Source: Fidelibacterota bacterium
Lineage (GTDB): Bacteria > Fidelibacterota > Marinisomatia > SCGC-AAA003-L08 > TS1B11
Direction of reading: 5' to 3'
NCBI GenBank assembly: GCA_020354025.1
Contig: CP070638.1
Coordinates: 3,071,110 to 3,129,883, forward strand
Length of the DNA stretch: 58,774 bases
Position 1 is the stretch's first letter. Each line of letters begins with the position of its first letter. The notes under the pieces were generated by a model. That model was not told the origin of the DNA, searched no databases, and saw only the letters and a program-made list of their open reading frames with translations. Of this stretch, positions 1-8,977 are shown piece after piece. The position numbers were made by a program, and so were the translations under genes.

Positions 1-918
1 AACCATAAAGTAAAGATTTCCACTTGACGGATAGCGCGTGGTACCGGCGGCATTGGTTGCCTCCACATACCAGTAATTGGTGCCGTTGTCGGTCATTTGA
101 CCGCTTGCGTAAGGTATTGTCACTTCCAGGTAATCGCCGCTGACGGTGGCGGCAGCCGAATAGGATATACCACTGTCATCATCGTAGTAAATGGTCCCAC
201 TGGTAGCCCCTGGTGCCATCACCCGCAGCAGCTGCCCCGAGGCCCCAGGCGTCACCGTAGCCCCATCAGCAGGTTCGGGATTTGAAACAACCGGAGCTGC
301 TACAGTAGTTACTGTAAAAGTAAGGTGTCCACTCGATGGATAGCGCGTTGTGCCGGCGGCATTGGTTGCCTCCACATACCAGTAATTGGTGCCGTTGTCG
401 GTCATTTGACCGCTTGCGTAAGGTATTGTTACTTCCAGGTAGTCGCCGCTGACGGTAGCGGCGACCGAATAGTCTATTATACCGCTGTCATCGTCGTAGT
501 AGAAAGTTCCACTAGTAGCCCCGGGTGCCGTAACCCGCAGCAGTTGCCCCGAGGCTCCAGGCGCTACAGTAGCTCCATCCGCGGGATCGGGATTTGAAAC
601 GATTGGAGCTGCTACAGTAGTTACTGTAAAAGTAAGGTTTCCGCTGGAAGGATAGCGCGTGGTGCCGGCGGCATTAGTTGCCTCCACATACCAGTAATTG
701 GTGCCGTTGTCGGTTATCTGACCGCTTGCGTAAGGTATAGTCGCTTCCAGGTAGTCCCCGTTGATAGTGGCGGCAACCGAATATGAAATACTACTGTCAT
801 CATCATAGTAAATGGTTCCACTAGTTGCCCCTGGTGCAGTGACCCGCAGCAGCTGCCCCGAGGCGCCAGGCGCCACCGTAGCCCCATCAGCGGGATCAGG
901 ATTTGAAACCACAACGGG
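1..918 (-). repeat. Three tandem ~309-312 bp intragenic repeats
   Basis: The segment beginning with the GTACCGGCGG or GTGCCGGCGG motif recurs at 41, 350 and 662, giving periods of 309 and 312 bp. A stretch of about 70 bases is identical between copies one and two (52-125 versus 361-434), including silent positions. The single-codon length difference is an extra residue in the middle copy. This points to recent duplication or gene-conversion homogenisation within the lipoprotein gene. Confidence 0.9.
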
Positions 919-2421
919 ACTGGCAATCATAAAGTAATCACTATAGTCATAATGACTGGCGTCATAGTAGACCCGCACCCGGTAGTCCGTCCCCTGCGTC
1001 TGATTAGAAGGGACGTCCCAGAGAGTATAACTGCCATCATTGCCGGTTGATGACGCGATGGCGGCTACACTGCTGCTGCCCTTATACAAACTGATCTGAA
1101 CGTACCCACCCAGATTACCGGTATCCCAGCTGATGGTCACATTCTGCTGCCCCTGAGCCCAAACGGTGGAACTGGTCGGTTCGGTGACCACAATACTGCC
1201 AGCAATCGTAAAGTAATCACTATAGTCATAATGATCGGTGTCATAATAGATCCGCACCCGGTAGTCCGTCCCTTGCGTCTGATTTGAGGGCACGTCCCAA
1301 GTAGTGTAACTGCCATCGTTGGTGGTGGAGGACGCGATGGTGGCTACACTGCTGCTGCCCTTATACAACCTGATCTGCACGCTCCCGCCCAGATTACCGG
1401 TATCCCAGCTGATGGTCACATTCTGTTGCCCCTGGCTCCAAACGGTGGAACTGGCCGGTTCGGTGACCGCAATGTTGCCAACAATCGCGAAGTAATCACT
1501 ATAATCATAATTATCTGCGTTATAATAGACCCGCACCCGGTAGTCTGTCCCTGGCGTCTGACTAGCGGGCACATCCCAGGTAGCATAGGTGCCATCATTG
1601 CTGGTGGATGACGTGATGGTGGCTACACTGGTGCTGCCCTTATACAACCTGATCTGCACGTACCCGCCTATATTACCGGTATTCCAGCTGATGGTTACAT
1701 TCTGTTGCCCCTGGGTCCAGACGGTGGAACTGGTCGGCGTGGTCACCACAATGGGCTCACGTATGATAACTGTCTTCAAACCCGACCAGCTGGAGACCAC
1801 ACTTGTATCAGTCCCGCACCGGGCTTGGGCTCTTATGTAATAATTTCTAACTGCGCTCCAGGTATGGGAGGCGCTGTTAGAGGGAGACCAACTGGAATAG
1901 GTGCCATCATCCCAGTCGAAGCGATATTCGAGATTGTGTCCAATACTACTGCTGGCGCCACTGGTTGAATAAGTATATGATACGCCAATATTCCCGCTGC
2001 CGGGGCCGATGGGCGCGGATGGCGTGCTGACCGTTTCTTTCACGATGCGAACCAGGTGTTCCGCCTGGGCGTGATTCCCGGCTTTGTCGTAGGCGATAGC
2101 CTTAAGAGCTTTTGTACCTGAGCTTTGCCCGGAAATATCCATGGTTGCTTTATATGGTGTATCAGTGAATTCATGAATTGAAACATTATCCAAGTACACT
2201 TCGACCTTGGTAACTCCCTGGTTATCGGTGGCTTCAATCTCACAGGAAAGCATGCCGATACAGGAGGCATTATCCTCTGGCGAAATGATCTCGATCTCCG
2301 GCGGGAAAATGTCGAATAATTCGCAGCTCAGCAGGACGAAAGTAACCGGGATCAGGAGCGGGAGCTTTCTTAATATTCTAAAACGATATGCGGATCTGAA
2401 AAGGACCACCCTATTATCCAT
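1..2421 (-). CDS. Secreted lipoprotein with Ig-like, KNH-type and tandem repeat domains (C-terminus cut by window edge)
   Basis: The frame is open for 807 codons from the ATG at 2421 to base 1, so the C-terminus lies outside the window. AAGGA sits just upstream of the ATG. The N-terminus (about residues 20-33) is a lipoprotein signal ending LLSC (Cys33). Residues 39-128 look like a bacterial Ig domain and about 130-225 resemble FN3. Residues 226-504 are three 93-residue units of the Ser-Thr-rich Kre9/KNH type (STVWxQGQQNVTISW, then TDYRVR). From about 505 onward come near-identical units of 103-104 residues beginning SNPDPADGATV. The architecture implies an extracellular adhesive or structural surface protein, with any functional module beyond the edge. 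No catalytic motif is seen. Function beyond a surface scaffold is unknown. Confidence 0.85.
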   Translation of the reverse strand, partial: MDNRVVLFRSAYRFRILRKLPLLIPVTFVLLSCELFDIFPPEIEIISPEDNASCIGMLSCEIEATDNQGVTKVEVYLDNVSIHEFTDTPYKATMDISGQSSGTKALKAIAYDKAGNHAQAEHLVRIVKETVSTPSAPIGPGSGNIGVSYTYSTSGASSSIGHNLEYRFDWDDGTYSSWSPSNSASHTWSAVRNYYIRAQARCGTDTSVVSSWSGLKTVIIREPIVVTTPTSSTVWTQGQQNVTISWNTGNIGGYVQIRLYKGSTSVATITSSTSNDGTYATWDVPASQTPGTDYRVRVYYNADNYDYSDYFAIVGNIAVTEPASSTVWSQGQQNVTISWDTGNLGGSVQIRLYKGSSSVATIASSTTNDGSYTTWDVPSNQTQGTDYRVRIYYDTDHYDYSDYFTIAGSIVVTEPTSSTVWAQGQQNVTISWDTGNLGGYVQISLYKGSSSVAAIASSTGNDGSYTLWDVPSNQTQGTDYRVRVYYDASHYDYSDYFMIASPVVVSNPDPADGATVAPGASGQLLRVTAPGATSGTIYYDDDSSISYSVAATINGDYLEATIPYASGQITDNGTNYWYVEATNAAGTTRYPSSGNLTFTVTTVAAPIVSNPDPADGATVAPGASGQLLRVTAPGATSGTFYYDDDSGIIDYSVAATVSGDYLEVTIPYASGQMTDNGTNYWYVEATNAAGTTRYPSSGHLTFTVTTVAAPVVSNPEPADGATVTPGASGQLLRVMAPGATSGTIYYDDDSGISYSAAATVSGDYLEVTIPYASGQMTDNGTNYWYVEATNAAGTTRYPSSGNLYFMV
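919..1755 (-). repeat. Three tandem 279 bp repeats encoding KNH-like domains
   Basis: The AAGTAATCACTAT block recurs at about 931, 1210 and 1489, an exact period of 279 bp (93 codons). Each unit encodes a domain with TVWxQGQQNVTISW at its start and TDYRVRxYY near its end, matching the Kre9/KNH-type beta-sandwich. The copies differ by more substitutions than the 103-residue units downstream, so they are probably an older duplication. Confidence 0.88.
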
Positions 2422-2546
2422 TATCCTTAGGTGAGATTGGATGGAGTTATGCCGGGCATATCACTAAACCTGTAAAATTAGATCAGCATCACCGCGAGGG
2501 CAAGGAATATGGGTCACATACTACCACATATCCCAGCCCCCTATCC

Positions 2547-5500
2547 TCAAGGAAAGGAGGAGTTACGGAGTAACGGTAGTGAGGTTAAAATCAGCTCCTC
2601 GATCCTGACATTGCGGTAATCAACCCGCGTGCTGTGGTTCTGCAGGCCGATGTATCCCCGGCGGCGTTTCAGGCCGGGGTGGCTTTTCTCCAGGTACATG
2701 TAGTCGATCAGGTTGGCGTCGACTATTTGTTTATCGTTGAGGGTGATCTGCACCTGTGGCCCCCGGCAGATGATGACCATGCGCTGCCAGCGGCCGGCCC
2801 TCCGGCTGGCCCGGCTGGATGGGGCCTGGACGCCGTAGATGCTGCCCGTATACTGCCACGGTTTCAGGTCAGCATATTTATCGGCGTAGTCGTCCAGGAC
2901 CTGGATCTCCAGGCCCGCGTAGGCCGGGTCACCCTCGTGGGGGGCGCGCAGGAATACACCGCTGTTGCCGCCGGCCGGCAGCCGGAACTCAAGGTCGAGG
3001 GTGAAGTCGGCGTACTCCTCGGTCGTAGAGAGCCACCCGCCGCCTTCCCCTTCGGTGTAGAGGATGCCGTCGGCCACCTGCCAGGCCCCCTCCACCCCGC
3101 CGACCTGCTGCCAGCCAGCAAGGTCCCGGCCATTGAATAGCCGTCGGGTAGCCAGCGGTCTAGGCCGGGGGATTTCCCGGATGAAGATATTGCGCAGGGA
3201 GAGGGAGGTATCACGGGCATTGAGCCCGATGGGGCCGGTGGCGTCAGTCGGACCGCCCAGCCGCGCTCCATTCACCACCAGAATATCATTGAGGTACACG
3301 GTCACGGTCTGCCCGACCACGTTGATGCGAAAAGTGTTCCATTCCCCGACGGGATTATCGGCCCGTACCAGGGGCTTGACTACGCCCCTCGGGCTGCCTG
3401 AGATACCGCCGGAACCCCCGGGATATTCGTCTGCGTCCCGGATCTGCACCTCAGGTCCGCCGCGCAGAAGGATGCCACTCTGACCACCCGGACCGATCCT
3501 CCAATCAACCAGCAGTTCGAAGTCACCATAGTCCTCTGCGGTTACCAATCCGACGCCGAGGCTGTCAGCGAAGAGCTCTCCTTCCACCACCTGCCAACAG
3601 GCGTTCAGCAGGGAATCGGATACCGTACCATCAAGCGATCCTTTCCATCCGGTCAGGTCGAGGCTGTTGAACAGGGGGATGAAACCTTCCGGGATCCACC
3701 TGTATCCCGACTCGGCAGCGATTTCAGTAAGATAACGTTGAATCTGTGCTCCTACCTCCGGATTGACCAGGGTGCCGATAAGCCCCATAGCTACCTCAGG
3801 TCCGCTGAGGCCCTGGGCGATATTCACGACAGCAAAGGCCGCCTCGGTCTGCAAGTCTTCATCGTTCAGGTAAGTGCTCATCAGTTTAAGGGACTCGGCA
3901 GCCGGCACCTTGCCCAGCCCGGAGAATACCAGCTGCTTGTCCTCCGGGCGGCTGACAGCCGCCAGAGCGTCCTGCAGGTAGCGGATTTTCCTCCCGGGTG
4001 GCAGATCGGCGGTATCGATAATGGCAACGTAGCCGCGAAGGGCCAGGACCTGGTGGGTCAGGTTATCAGACTCTTGGATAATAGCCAGCAGGTCATCGGC
4101 AGCGCTGACGTCAGGCCAGTCGGCCAGGGCGCGGATGGCTGCATCCTTAAGGGCCGGATCATCGCTGCGGGTGGCCTTCCGGATTGTCTCCAGCGCCCGG
4201 TCTCCCCCGATACGTCCCAGGACGCGGAGCAGGTGTCCCCGCTGTTTCTGCCTAGCTTTGTTCAGGAAAGTCAGGACATGGTCGGCGCGGCGCTCCGGAT
4301 CGGGGATCCTTCCGGCTACCAGAATAGCCGCCCGCTGAGCCACCGCCCGCTCGCGGTCACTGCGAGCCTCAATCACGAGGTCCAGCAGCCGGGGCATATC
4401 GTCTTCCCCGCCGAGGTGTCCCAGAGCATCGACGGCTGCCAACCGGACACTCTCATCCCGTGCCCCGGTGTATCCATAGACGGTTTCCAGCTGGTCTTCG
4501 CTGCCCACCTCTCCCAGGACCTCCAGAAAGATAATCCGGACGGCGGTGGGTGCTCCAGAGAGGGCCCGCGTCACAGCGGTGATGGTAGTCCGGCCAGGCA
4601 ACCGCAGGAGGGCTTCCTTCAGGGCAGTTGCCTCAGCGGGTTGATCGGCGGTCTGTAAGGCCTTGACAAAATCGTCGGCGGCAGCATCGCCCGCAAGTCG
4701 ATCCAGGGCTGGGATAGCTGCCAGACGGACACCAGGATCAGCATCCTCCAAGGCCTTTCGCACAGCCCTCAAGGCCTCGGAATCGTTCCGACGGCCCAGC
4801 ATAGTCACGATCTTCGCCCGTTTTTCCGGGGTGGCTTGCTCCAGCCTGGCGATCCATTGCCCGGTGGCCCTCCGTCCGGGAATGTGGTCGGCCAGGGCCA
4901 GGGCCACACCCTGCAGCTGGACATCTCCGGTGTCCGCGGCGTTCAGCAGATCATCCAAGGCTTCATCACCCAAGATGGATACCAGCGTGGTCAATGCGGC
5001 CGCGCTGGCATTATGCTCCACCGGGCGGGACAGCAGTTCACGGCATATCGTCGCGCCCTGGGCATCATGCCCCTCTTCGGCCAACCGCTGGGCAAAGAGG
5101 ACATAGTTAGAGACCGCCTGTGCTCCCTTAAAAGCAGTGTCTATCCGGGCTGCCTCAGCCAGTACGTCAGCAGCCGCAGGATCGCCGATATTGGCCAGAG
5201 CCCAAAGCGCCACCTGCCGCGTATCAGGGTCATCGGCGGCGGCATGCCCGAGGAGAGTCTCGACAGCCGCCTGGCTACGCAATTGGCCCAGGGCCTGGAT
5301 CAGGACAATCCGGCCTGATCCCCCCACTTCCGGGAGAGCTTCTAAAAAGGCTCTCTCAGCCTCGGGTGAGCCAATCGTCACCAGGGCCTGGGCGGCCGGA
5401 TCGCATAGCCGCTCTTCGGAAAGATAGCGACTGAGAGGCACCACCGCCTCATCCTTGCCAGCCAGTTGCAGCTGCCTGATCAGAAAGGAGGCCACCTCCA

Positions 5501-5870
5501 CATCTTCTGCCGATCTTAAGGCGTCGACAAACGCCCCGGTGACCATTTTCCGCTCGGACTCAGCACCGGGCCGGGTGACGTATTTAGCCAAGCCGCTCAA
5601 GGCCAGCCGCTCCCGGGTATCATCACCGCTGCCCGGCGGAACCAGCCGATCGCATATCCTGCGGATATTGCGCGGACCAAGCCGGACCAGCGCGGCGAAT
5701 ACCTGCTCACCCCGCTCCATGCTGCGGGCCGGCATTCGGGCCAGCACATCCTCGATATTAGCGATGGAGGAATCACCGTAATAAGGTTTACCACCGGAAT
5801 CCCTGTCGGAGCAGGCGGTGAAAAGCGCGATTGAAAGGAAAGGAATGATCAATGCCGATTGACGAATCAT
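2547..5870 (-). CDS. HEAT-repeat lipoprotein with two C-terminal DUF1080 (3-keto-disaccharide hydrolase-type) domains
   Basis: The protein is 1107 residues from the ATG at 5870, chosen because it gives a lipoprotein signal (LFTAC) and avoids overlap with the upstream gene; the frame stays open to 6092. Residues about 35-700 are HEAT/PBS-lyase-type helical repeats, rich in motifs such as VRLAAVDALG. Two DUF1080 domains follow, starting LFNSLDLTGW (about 732) and LFNGRDLAGW (about 911). DUF1080 proteins are lectin-like beta-sandwiches, some of which cleave 3-keto-glycosides. The neighbour 67 bp upstream is an exported Gfo/Idh/MocA oxidoreductase, the usual partner that makes the 3-keto group. 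A surface or periplasmic 3-keto-glycoside role is therefore plausible but inferred. The HEAT array may be a binding scaffold. Confidence 0.88.
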   Translation of the reverse strand: MIRQSALIIPFLSIALFTACSDRDSGGKPYYGDSSIANIEDVLARMPARSMERGEQVFAALVRLGPRNIRRICDRLVPPGSGDDTRERLALSGLAKYVTRPGAESERKMVTGAFVDALRSAEDVEVASFLIRQLQLAGKDEAVVPLSRYLSEERLCDPAAQALVTIGSPEAERAFLEALPEVGGSGRIVLIQALGQLRSQAAVETLLGHAAADDPDTRQVALWALANIGDPAAADVLAEAARIDTAFKGAQAVSNYVLFAQRLAEEGHDAQGATICRELLSRPVEHNASAAALTTLVSILGDEALDDLLNAADTGDVQLQGVALALADHIPGRRATGQWIARLEQATPEKRAKIVTMLGRRNDSEALRAVRKALEDADPGVRLAAIPALDRLAGDAAADDFVKALQTADQPAEATALKEALLRLPGRTTITAVTRALSGAPTAVRIIFLEVLGEVGSEDQLETVYGYTGARDESVRLAAVDALGHLGGEDDMPRLLDLVIEARSDRERAVAQRAAILVAGRIPDPERRADHVLTFLNKARQKQRGHLLRVLGRIGGDRALETIRKATRSDDPALKDAAIRALADWPDVSAADDLLAIIQESDNLTHQVLALRGYVAIIDTADLPPGRKIRYLQDALAAVSRPEDKQLVFSGLGKVPAAESLKLMSTYLNDEDLQTEAAFAVVNIAQGLSGPEVAMGLIGTLVNPEVGAQIQRYLTEIAAESGYRWIPEGFIPLFNSLDLTGWKGSLDGTVSDSLLNACWQVVEGELFADSLGVGLVTAEDYGDFELLVDWRIGPGGQSGILLRGGPEVQIRDADEYPGGSGGISGSPRGVVKPLVRADNPVGEWNTFRINVVGQTVTVYLNDILVVNGARLGGPTDATGPIGLNARDTSLSLRNIFIREIPRPRPLATRRLFNGRDLAGWQQVGGVEGAWQVADGILYTEGEGGGWLSTTEEYADFTLDLEFRLPAGGNSGVFLRAPHEGDPAYAGLEIQVLDDYADKYADLKPWQYTGSIYGVQAPSSRASRRAGRWQRMVIICRGPQVQITLNDKQIVDANLIDYMYLEKSHPGLKRRRGYIGLQNHSTRVDYRNVRIEELILTSLPLLRNSSFP

Positions 5871-5937
5871 GATACGGTTCCACAGATTATTATTACGCAC
5901 GAGCTTCGCGAAAACACAGCAATTGGCCACGACTGGC

Positions 5938-7212
5938 TCACAGATGCCAGGGAGCCCGCATGGGCTGGTTGATAAGGCGGTTGGCCTCGTCGTCATCAAT
6001 GAACCTTTGGGCCACGGGATCAAACCGCAGTCCCCGGCCCAGGCGCACGGCAATCTTACCCAGATTGACCAGGGTACAGGACCGATGACCATTGGCCTCG
6101 TTCAGGGCGAACTTCTGCCGGTTTCTGACGGCCTCGGCAAATTCGGTCACCTGCGGTTCGGGATCCGGAAGCCGGGCCAGTTTCCGGGGGAGGTCGGGGA
6201 TATCCGACTCCAGTCCCGGATAGAGCCTGCCTTCCGGCCCCTCGATATAGGGGGGATTAGGCTCCACGTTCTCGCCATCGAGAATGATCTCGCAACCGTC
6301 AGCGTAACGCAGGCTGATCCGCCGCCAGGAACCTACAGCATCAGGATGAGCCTGGGGCGCATCCACGTCGATCTCGACGGGACTGGTATCATCCTTGCCA
6401 AGGATGTACTGGACCGGGTCCAGGTAGTGCTGACCCATATCGCCGAGGCCGCCACCATCATAGTCCCAATAGCCGCGGAAGGTGAGGTGGGTCCGGTGAG
6501 GATGATAGGGCTTGTAGGGAGCCGGCCCCAGCCACATATCATAGTCCAACTCGCTGGGGATCCACTGCGGGACCAGGTCGGTCTTGCCGCTCCAGTCGAA
6601 TTTCCAGTTGAAGCCGGTGTTCCCATTGACGGTCACCTTCAACGGCCAACCCAGCATGCCGCTATCGACAATTTTTTTTATCGGCTTGACAGGCGTTCCA
6701 AACCTGTAGAAATCATCACGGAACCGGAACCAGGTGTTGATGCGGAAAATCCGGCCATTTTTCTGTACCGCCTCCACCACTTTCTGCCCTTCACCAATGG
6801 TGCGGGTCATCGGTTTCTCGCACCAGATATCCTTACCGGCCTCGGCGGCGACGACGGACATCAGAGCATGCCACTGAGGGGGCGTGACGATGTGGACGAT
6901 ATCGATATCTCGCCGCTCCAGAACCTCCCGGAAGTCCCGATAGCCGGTAACCCCCGCCCCACCCAGGAACAGGGCTGTTTCCAGGTGCTTCTCGTCCACG
7001 TCACAGACAGCCACAAGCCGGGCGCCGGGGTAGTACAGGTGCCCCCGCCCCATGCCTCCCACGCCGATGACGGCCTTGGTCAGCTCATCGCTGGGGGGCA
7101 GGTATCCCGGCCCGCCCAAAATCCGGCGCGGTACGATGGTGAAGGTCCCCACCGCAAACAAGGCCCCTTTCAGAAACTTCCGACGACTGATAGTCCGCTT
7201 TCCAGCCATCAT
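5938..7212 (-). CDS. Tat-exported Gfo/Idh/MocA-family oxidoreductase
   Basis: The protein has 424 residues. The N-terminus has a twin-arginine signal (SRRKFLK, residues 9-15) followed by a hydrophobic segment. The Rossmann motif is GVGGMGRGH (50-58), with DVD at the end of the second strand (71-73), which suggests NAD(P). The family catalytic EKP is at 132-134 and a DMGQHYLD segment supplies the active-site Asp/His. Known members oxidise or isomerise sugars and cyclitols, and exported ones act on glycosides with a pre-bound cofactor. Two adjacent ATGs (7212 and 7209) follow AGAGGGAGA and either could be used. It probably forms an operon with the HEAT/DUF1080 gene downstream. The exact substrate cannot be told from sequence. 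Confidence 0.92.
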   Translation of the reverse strand: MMAGKRTISRRKFLKGALFAVGTFTIVPRRILGGPGYLPPSDELTKAVIGVGGMGRGHLYYPGARLVAVCDVDEKHLETALFLGGAGVTGYRDFREVLERRDIDIVHIVTPPQWHALMSVVAAEAGKDIWCEKPMTRTIGEGQKVVEAVQKNGRIFRINTWFRFRDDFYRFGTPVKPIKKIVDSGMLGWPLKVTVNGNTGFNWKFDWSGKTDLVPQWIPSELDYDMWLGPAPYKPYHPHRTHLTFRGYWDYDGGGLGDMGQHYLDPVQYILGKDDTSPVEIDVDAPQAHPDAVGSWRRISLRYADGCEIILDGENVEPNPPYIEGPEGRLYPGLESDIPDLPRKLARLPDPEPQVTEFAEAVRNRQKFALNEANGHRSCTLVNLGKIAVRLGRGLRFDPVAQRFIDDDEANRLINQPMRAPWHL

Positions 7213-7456
7213 TCTCCCTCTGTTATGTCTTTACCAGTTTGATGAAATCCCTGAACAGCAGATTTAACAGCACCGTGACCGGGCCGGCGAAAACTTACAT
7301 TCTTCAGTGCCTGCAATGAACGGCCAAATTTAATACGCGCGAGCGACGAAAGTCCCTGAAGGGATTCCGTCTAAGGTTATGAGACCATTTGTCGAGGGCT
7401 TAAACAGCCCAGAGCTAACGGCGGGATTCCAGCGATAAAGAGCCTTATTAGCTGGC

Positions 7457-8752
7457 CTACAGCCCGCCCGGAGTATAAGGTGAGGTCAGAAGTTTCTCAA
7501 AAGCGTTCCAACGCCTGGCGGGACTATCCCCCGACTGACGATCCAGCCAGGCCTCGACCAGGTCCTGCCCCAGACTGTAGTTGATGATGTAGCTCCGATA
7601 AGTACGGAAGAAAGCGACGGACTGACGGGCGCGGGAATCGGTATAGAGGCTGTATTTCATAAGCCAGGCAATGGTCTCGTCTTCGGACATGGCTCCGTCA
7701 AGCAAGGCCCGCGCGGCATCCACCCGGGCGTACCGCAGTTTGCGTCTTATTTCCTGCACTCTCAGATAATCAGCTGCCAGAGAGGGATCCAGTCCCGCGA
7801 GGGGATAAAGGACCTCCTGCTCGTACTTCGAACGTGCGTCAGAGGGGAATACGAGGTCAATTCCGGCGTTGGCGGTACCTTCGGCAATCAGGCTTTGGGG
7901 GGAATAGAGTGGATAGACACAATATTCCACCCAACCACGCTTGGAATACAGCTCGGATTCAAACAATGAGTGGTACACATGGTGTCCCGGGTAACCTTCA
8001 TGACAGGCCAGGTCAAGGACTCGGTCGATGCGGGAAGGTTGGTCGGTATTGATCTGAATGAGGCTAATGGAGTTACCCTTATACCAGTTGTACCCGCTCC
8101 AAGGTTTATCGGTGACAAACTCAAGTTCGAAGGTTTCCCCTGCGGGTAAACGCAGGTATTTCCCGGTGCGATTGCGGGAATCGGCAACGACGCTGTCCAG
8201 AACTTCCGGCAACCTTTCTGGCGGTATCTCGAATTGTGTCTGATAAGCGCGGTAGCGGTCCGGAATAGTGCCGGAGCCGGGCAGCAGATTATCCAGCTCC
8301 TCCAGCACGGAGTCATAATAAGCGGCAGAGTGCCTGGGAGCCGTCGCGCCATACAATCCCTGACTTTCCTGATCGAAAGAAGCCGATTTACCCGAAAGCA
8401 GCTCAGCTCTGAACCGGACGGCCTGGATCTGCCCATTCAGGTAGGTGTGTCGCAGTTGAGAGAGCTCGTCCTTATCAGGTGTTATCCGGGAAAGCAGCAG
8501 CAGCAGCGAGTCAGCTTCCTGGAGTGCATCTTCCAGCAACCAGGGGCTTTCTTCAACCTCAGTCCGCCATTCTGCTGGCCCGTAGTAGGCGTCAACGTAG
8601 CCTGGATCGTGATGCTCCATGGCCAGCACCAGCTTTGCATAGCGCTGCGCCAGCTCGTTGGTTTTCAGTTCAACCTCGGAGGGTGTACCAGCGTCTCTAC
8701 AGCCGCCGGCAAGTAGAACCAGGCATAGCAGAAACATACCAGAACGTATCAT
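7457..8752 (-). CDS. DUF885-like metallopeptidase-fold lipoprotein
   Basis: The protein has 431 residues. It begins with a lipoprotein signal ending LAGGC (Cys18), so it should be anchored in the envelope facing the periplasm. The diagnostic element is HEGYPGHH (residues 251-258), the HExxxHH zinc-binding helix of DUF885-type proteins, followed by an AEGTANAG segment that can give the third ligand. The N-terminal half is helical, with no other recognisable motif. Family members are mostly uncharacterised putative zinc peptidases. It is flanked by same-strand genes more than 200 bp away on both sides, so it is probably transcribed alone. Its start follows AAGGGG at a normal distance. Confidence 0.8.
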   Translation of the reverse strand: MIRSGMFLLCLVLLAGGCRDAGTPSEVELKTNELAQRYAKLVLAMEHHDPGYVDAYYGPAEWRTEVEESPWLLEDALQEADSLLLLLSRITPDKDELSQLRHTYLNGQIQAVRFRAELLSGKSASFDQESQGLYGATAPRHSAAYYDSVLEELDNLLPGSGTIPDRYRAYQTQFEIPPERLPEVLDSVVADSRNRTGKYLRLPAGETFELEFVTDKPWSGYNWYKGNSISLIQINTDQPSRIDRVLDLACHEGYPGHHVYHSLFESELYSKRGWVEYCVYPLYSPQSLIAEGTANAGIDLVFPSDARSKYEQEVLYPLAGLDPSLAADYLRVQEIRRKLRYARVDAARALLDGAMSEDETIAWLMKYSLYTDSRARQSVAFFRTYRSYIINYSLGQDLVEAWLDRQSGDSPARRWNAFEKLLTSPYTPGGL

Positions 8753-8977
8753 GTCAAGTCCCCTTCACATTATTGGGAGGAATAATACTGTTGGAGAAGG
8801 CCGGGCAAGGTATAGGTCCATTCAATTCAGGCGGGAATCTGAACCGGGCTAAATGAACATTGGGATTTCGATTCACTCAGGAATACCCGGGGGGTGACCT
8901 GCCACGTTAGCGGCGGGACTCAGTTCGGTGAAGAAGGCAGATAGTTTGGATGGAGGATCAGGCATTATCCACCCCGC

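Noticed and set aside
1-2421. The short-period repeats as a CRISPR array
   Set aside because: Repeat periods are 279 and about 310 bp, in frame, and encode protein domains. No 25-40 bp repeats with unique spacers occur anywhere in the window.
2562-2574. GTTAC-GGA-GTAAC palindrome near the end of the HEAT/DUF1080 gene
   Set aside because: It lies inside the coding sequence just before the stop codon, has a stem of only 5 bp and no T-run.
3738-4658. A 306-codon plus-strand frame inside the HEAT gene
   Set aside because: It is an antisense shadow of the HEAT repeats with no ribosome-binding site and no recognisable content.
5869-7242. A 457-codon plus-strand open frame opposite the Gfo/Idh/MocA gene
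   Set aside because: It is antisense to a protein with clear family motifs, and its predicted product shows no recognisable domain or signal. It arises from the GC-rich codon pattern.
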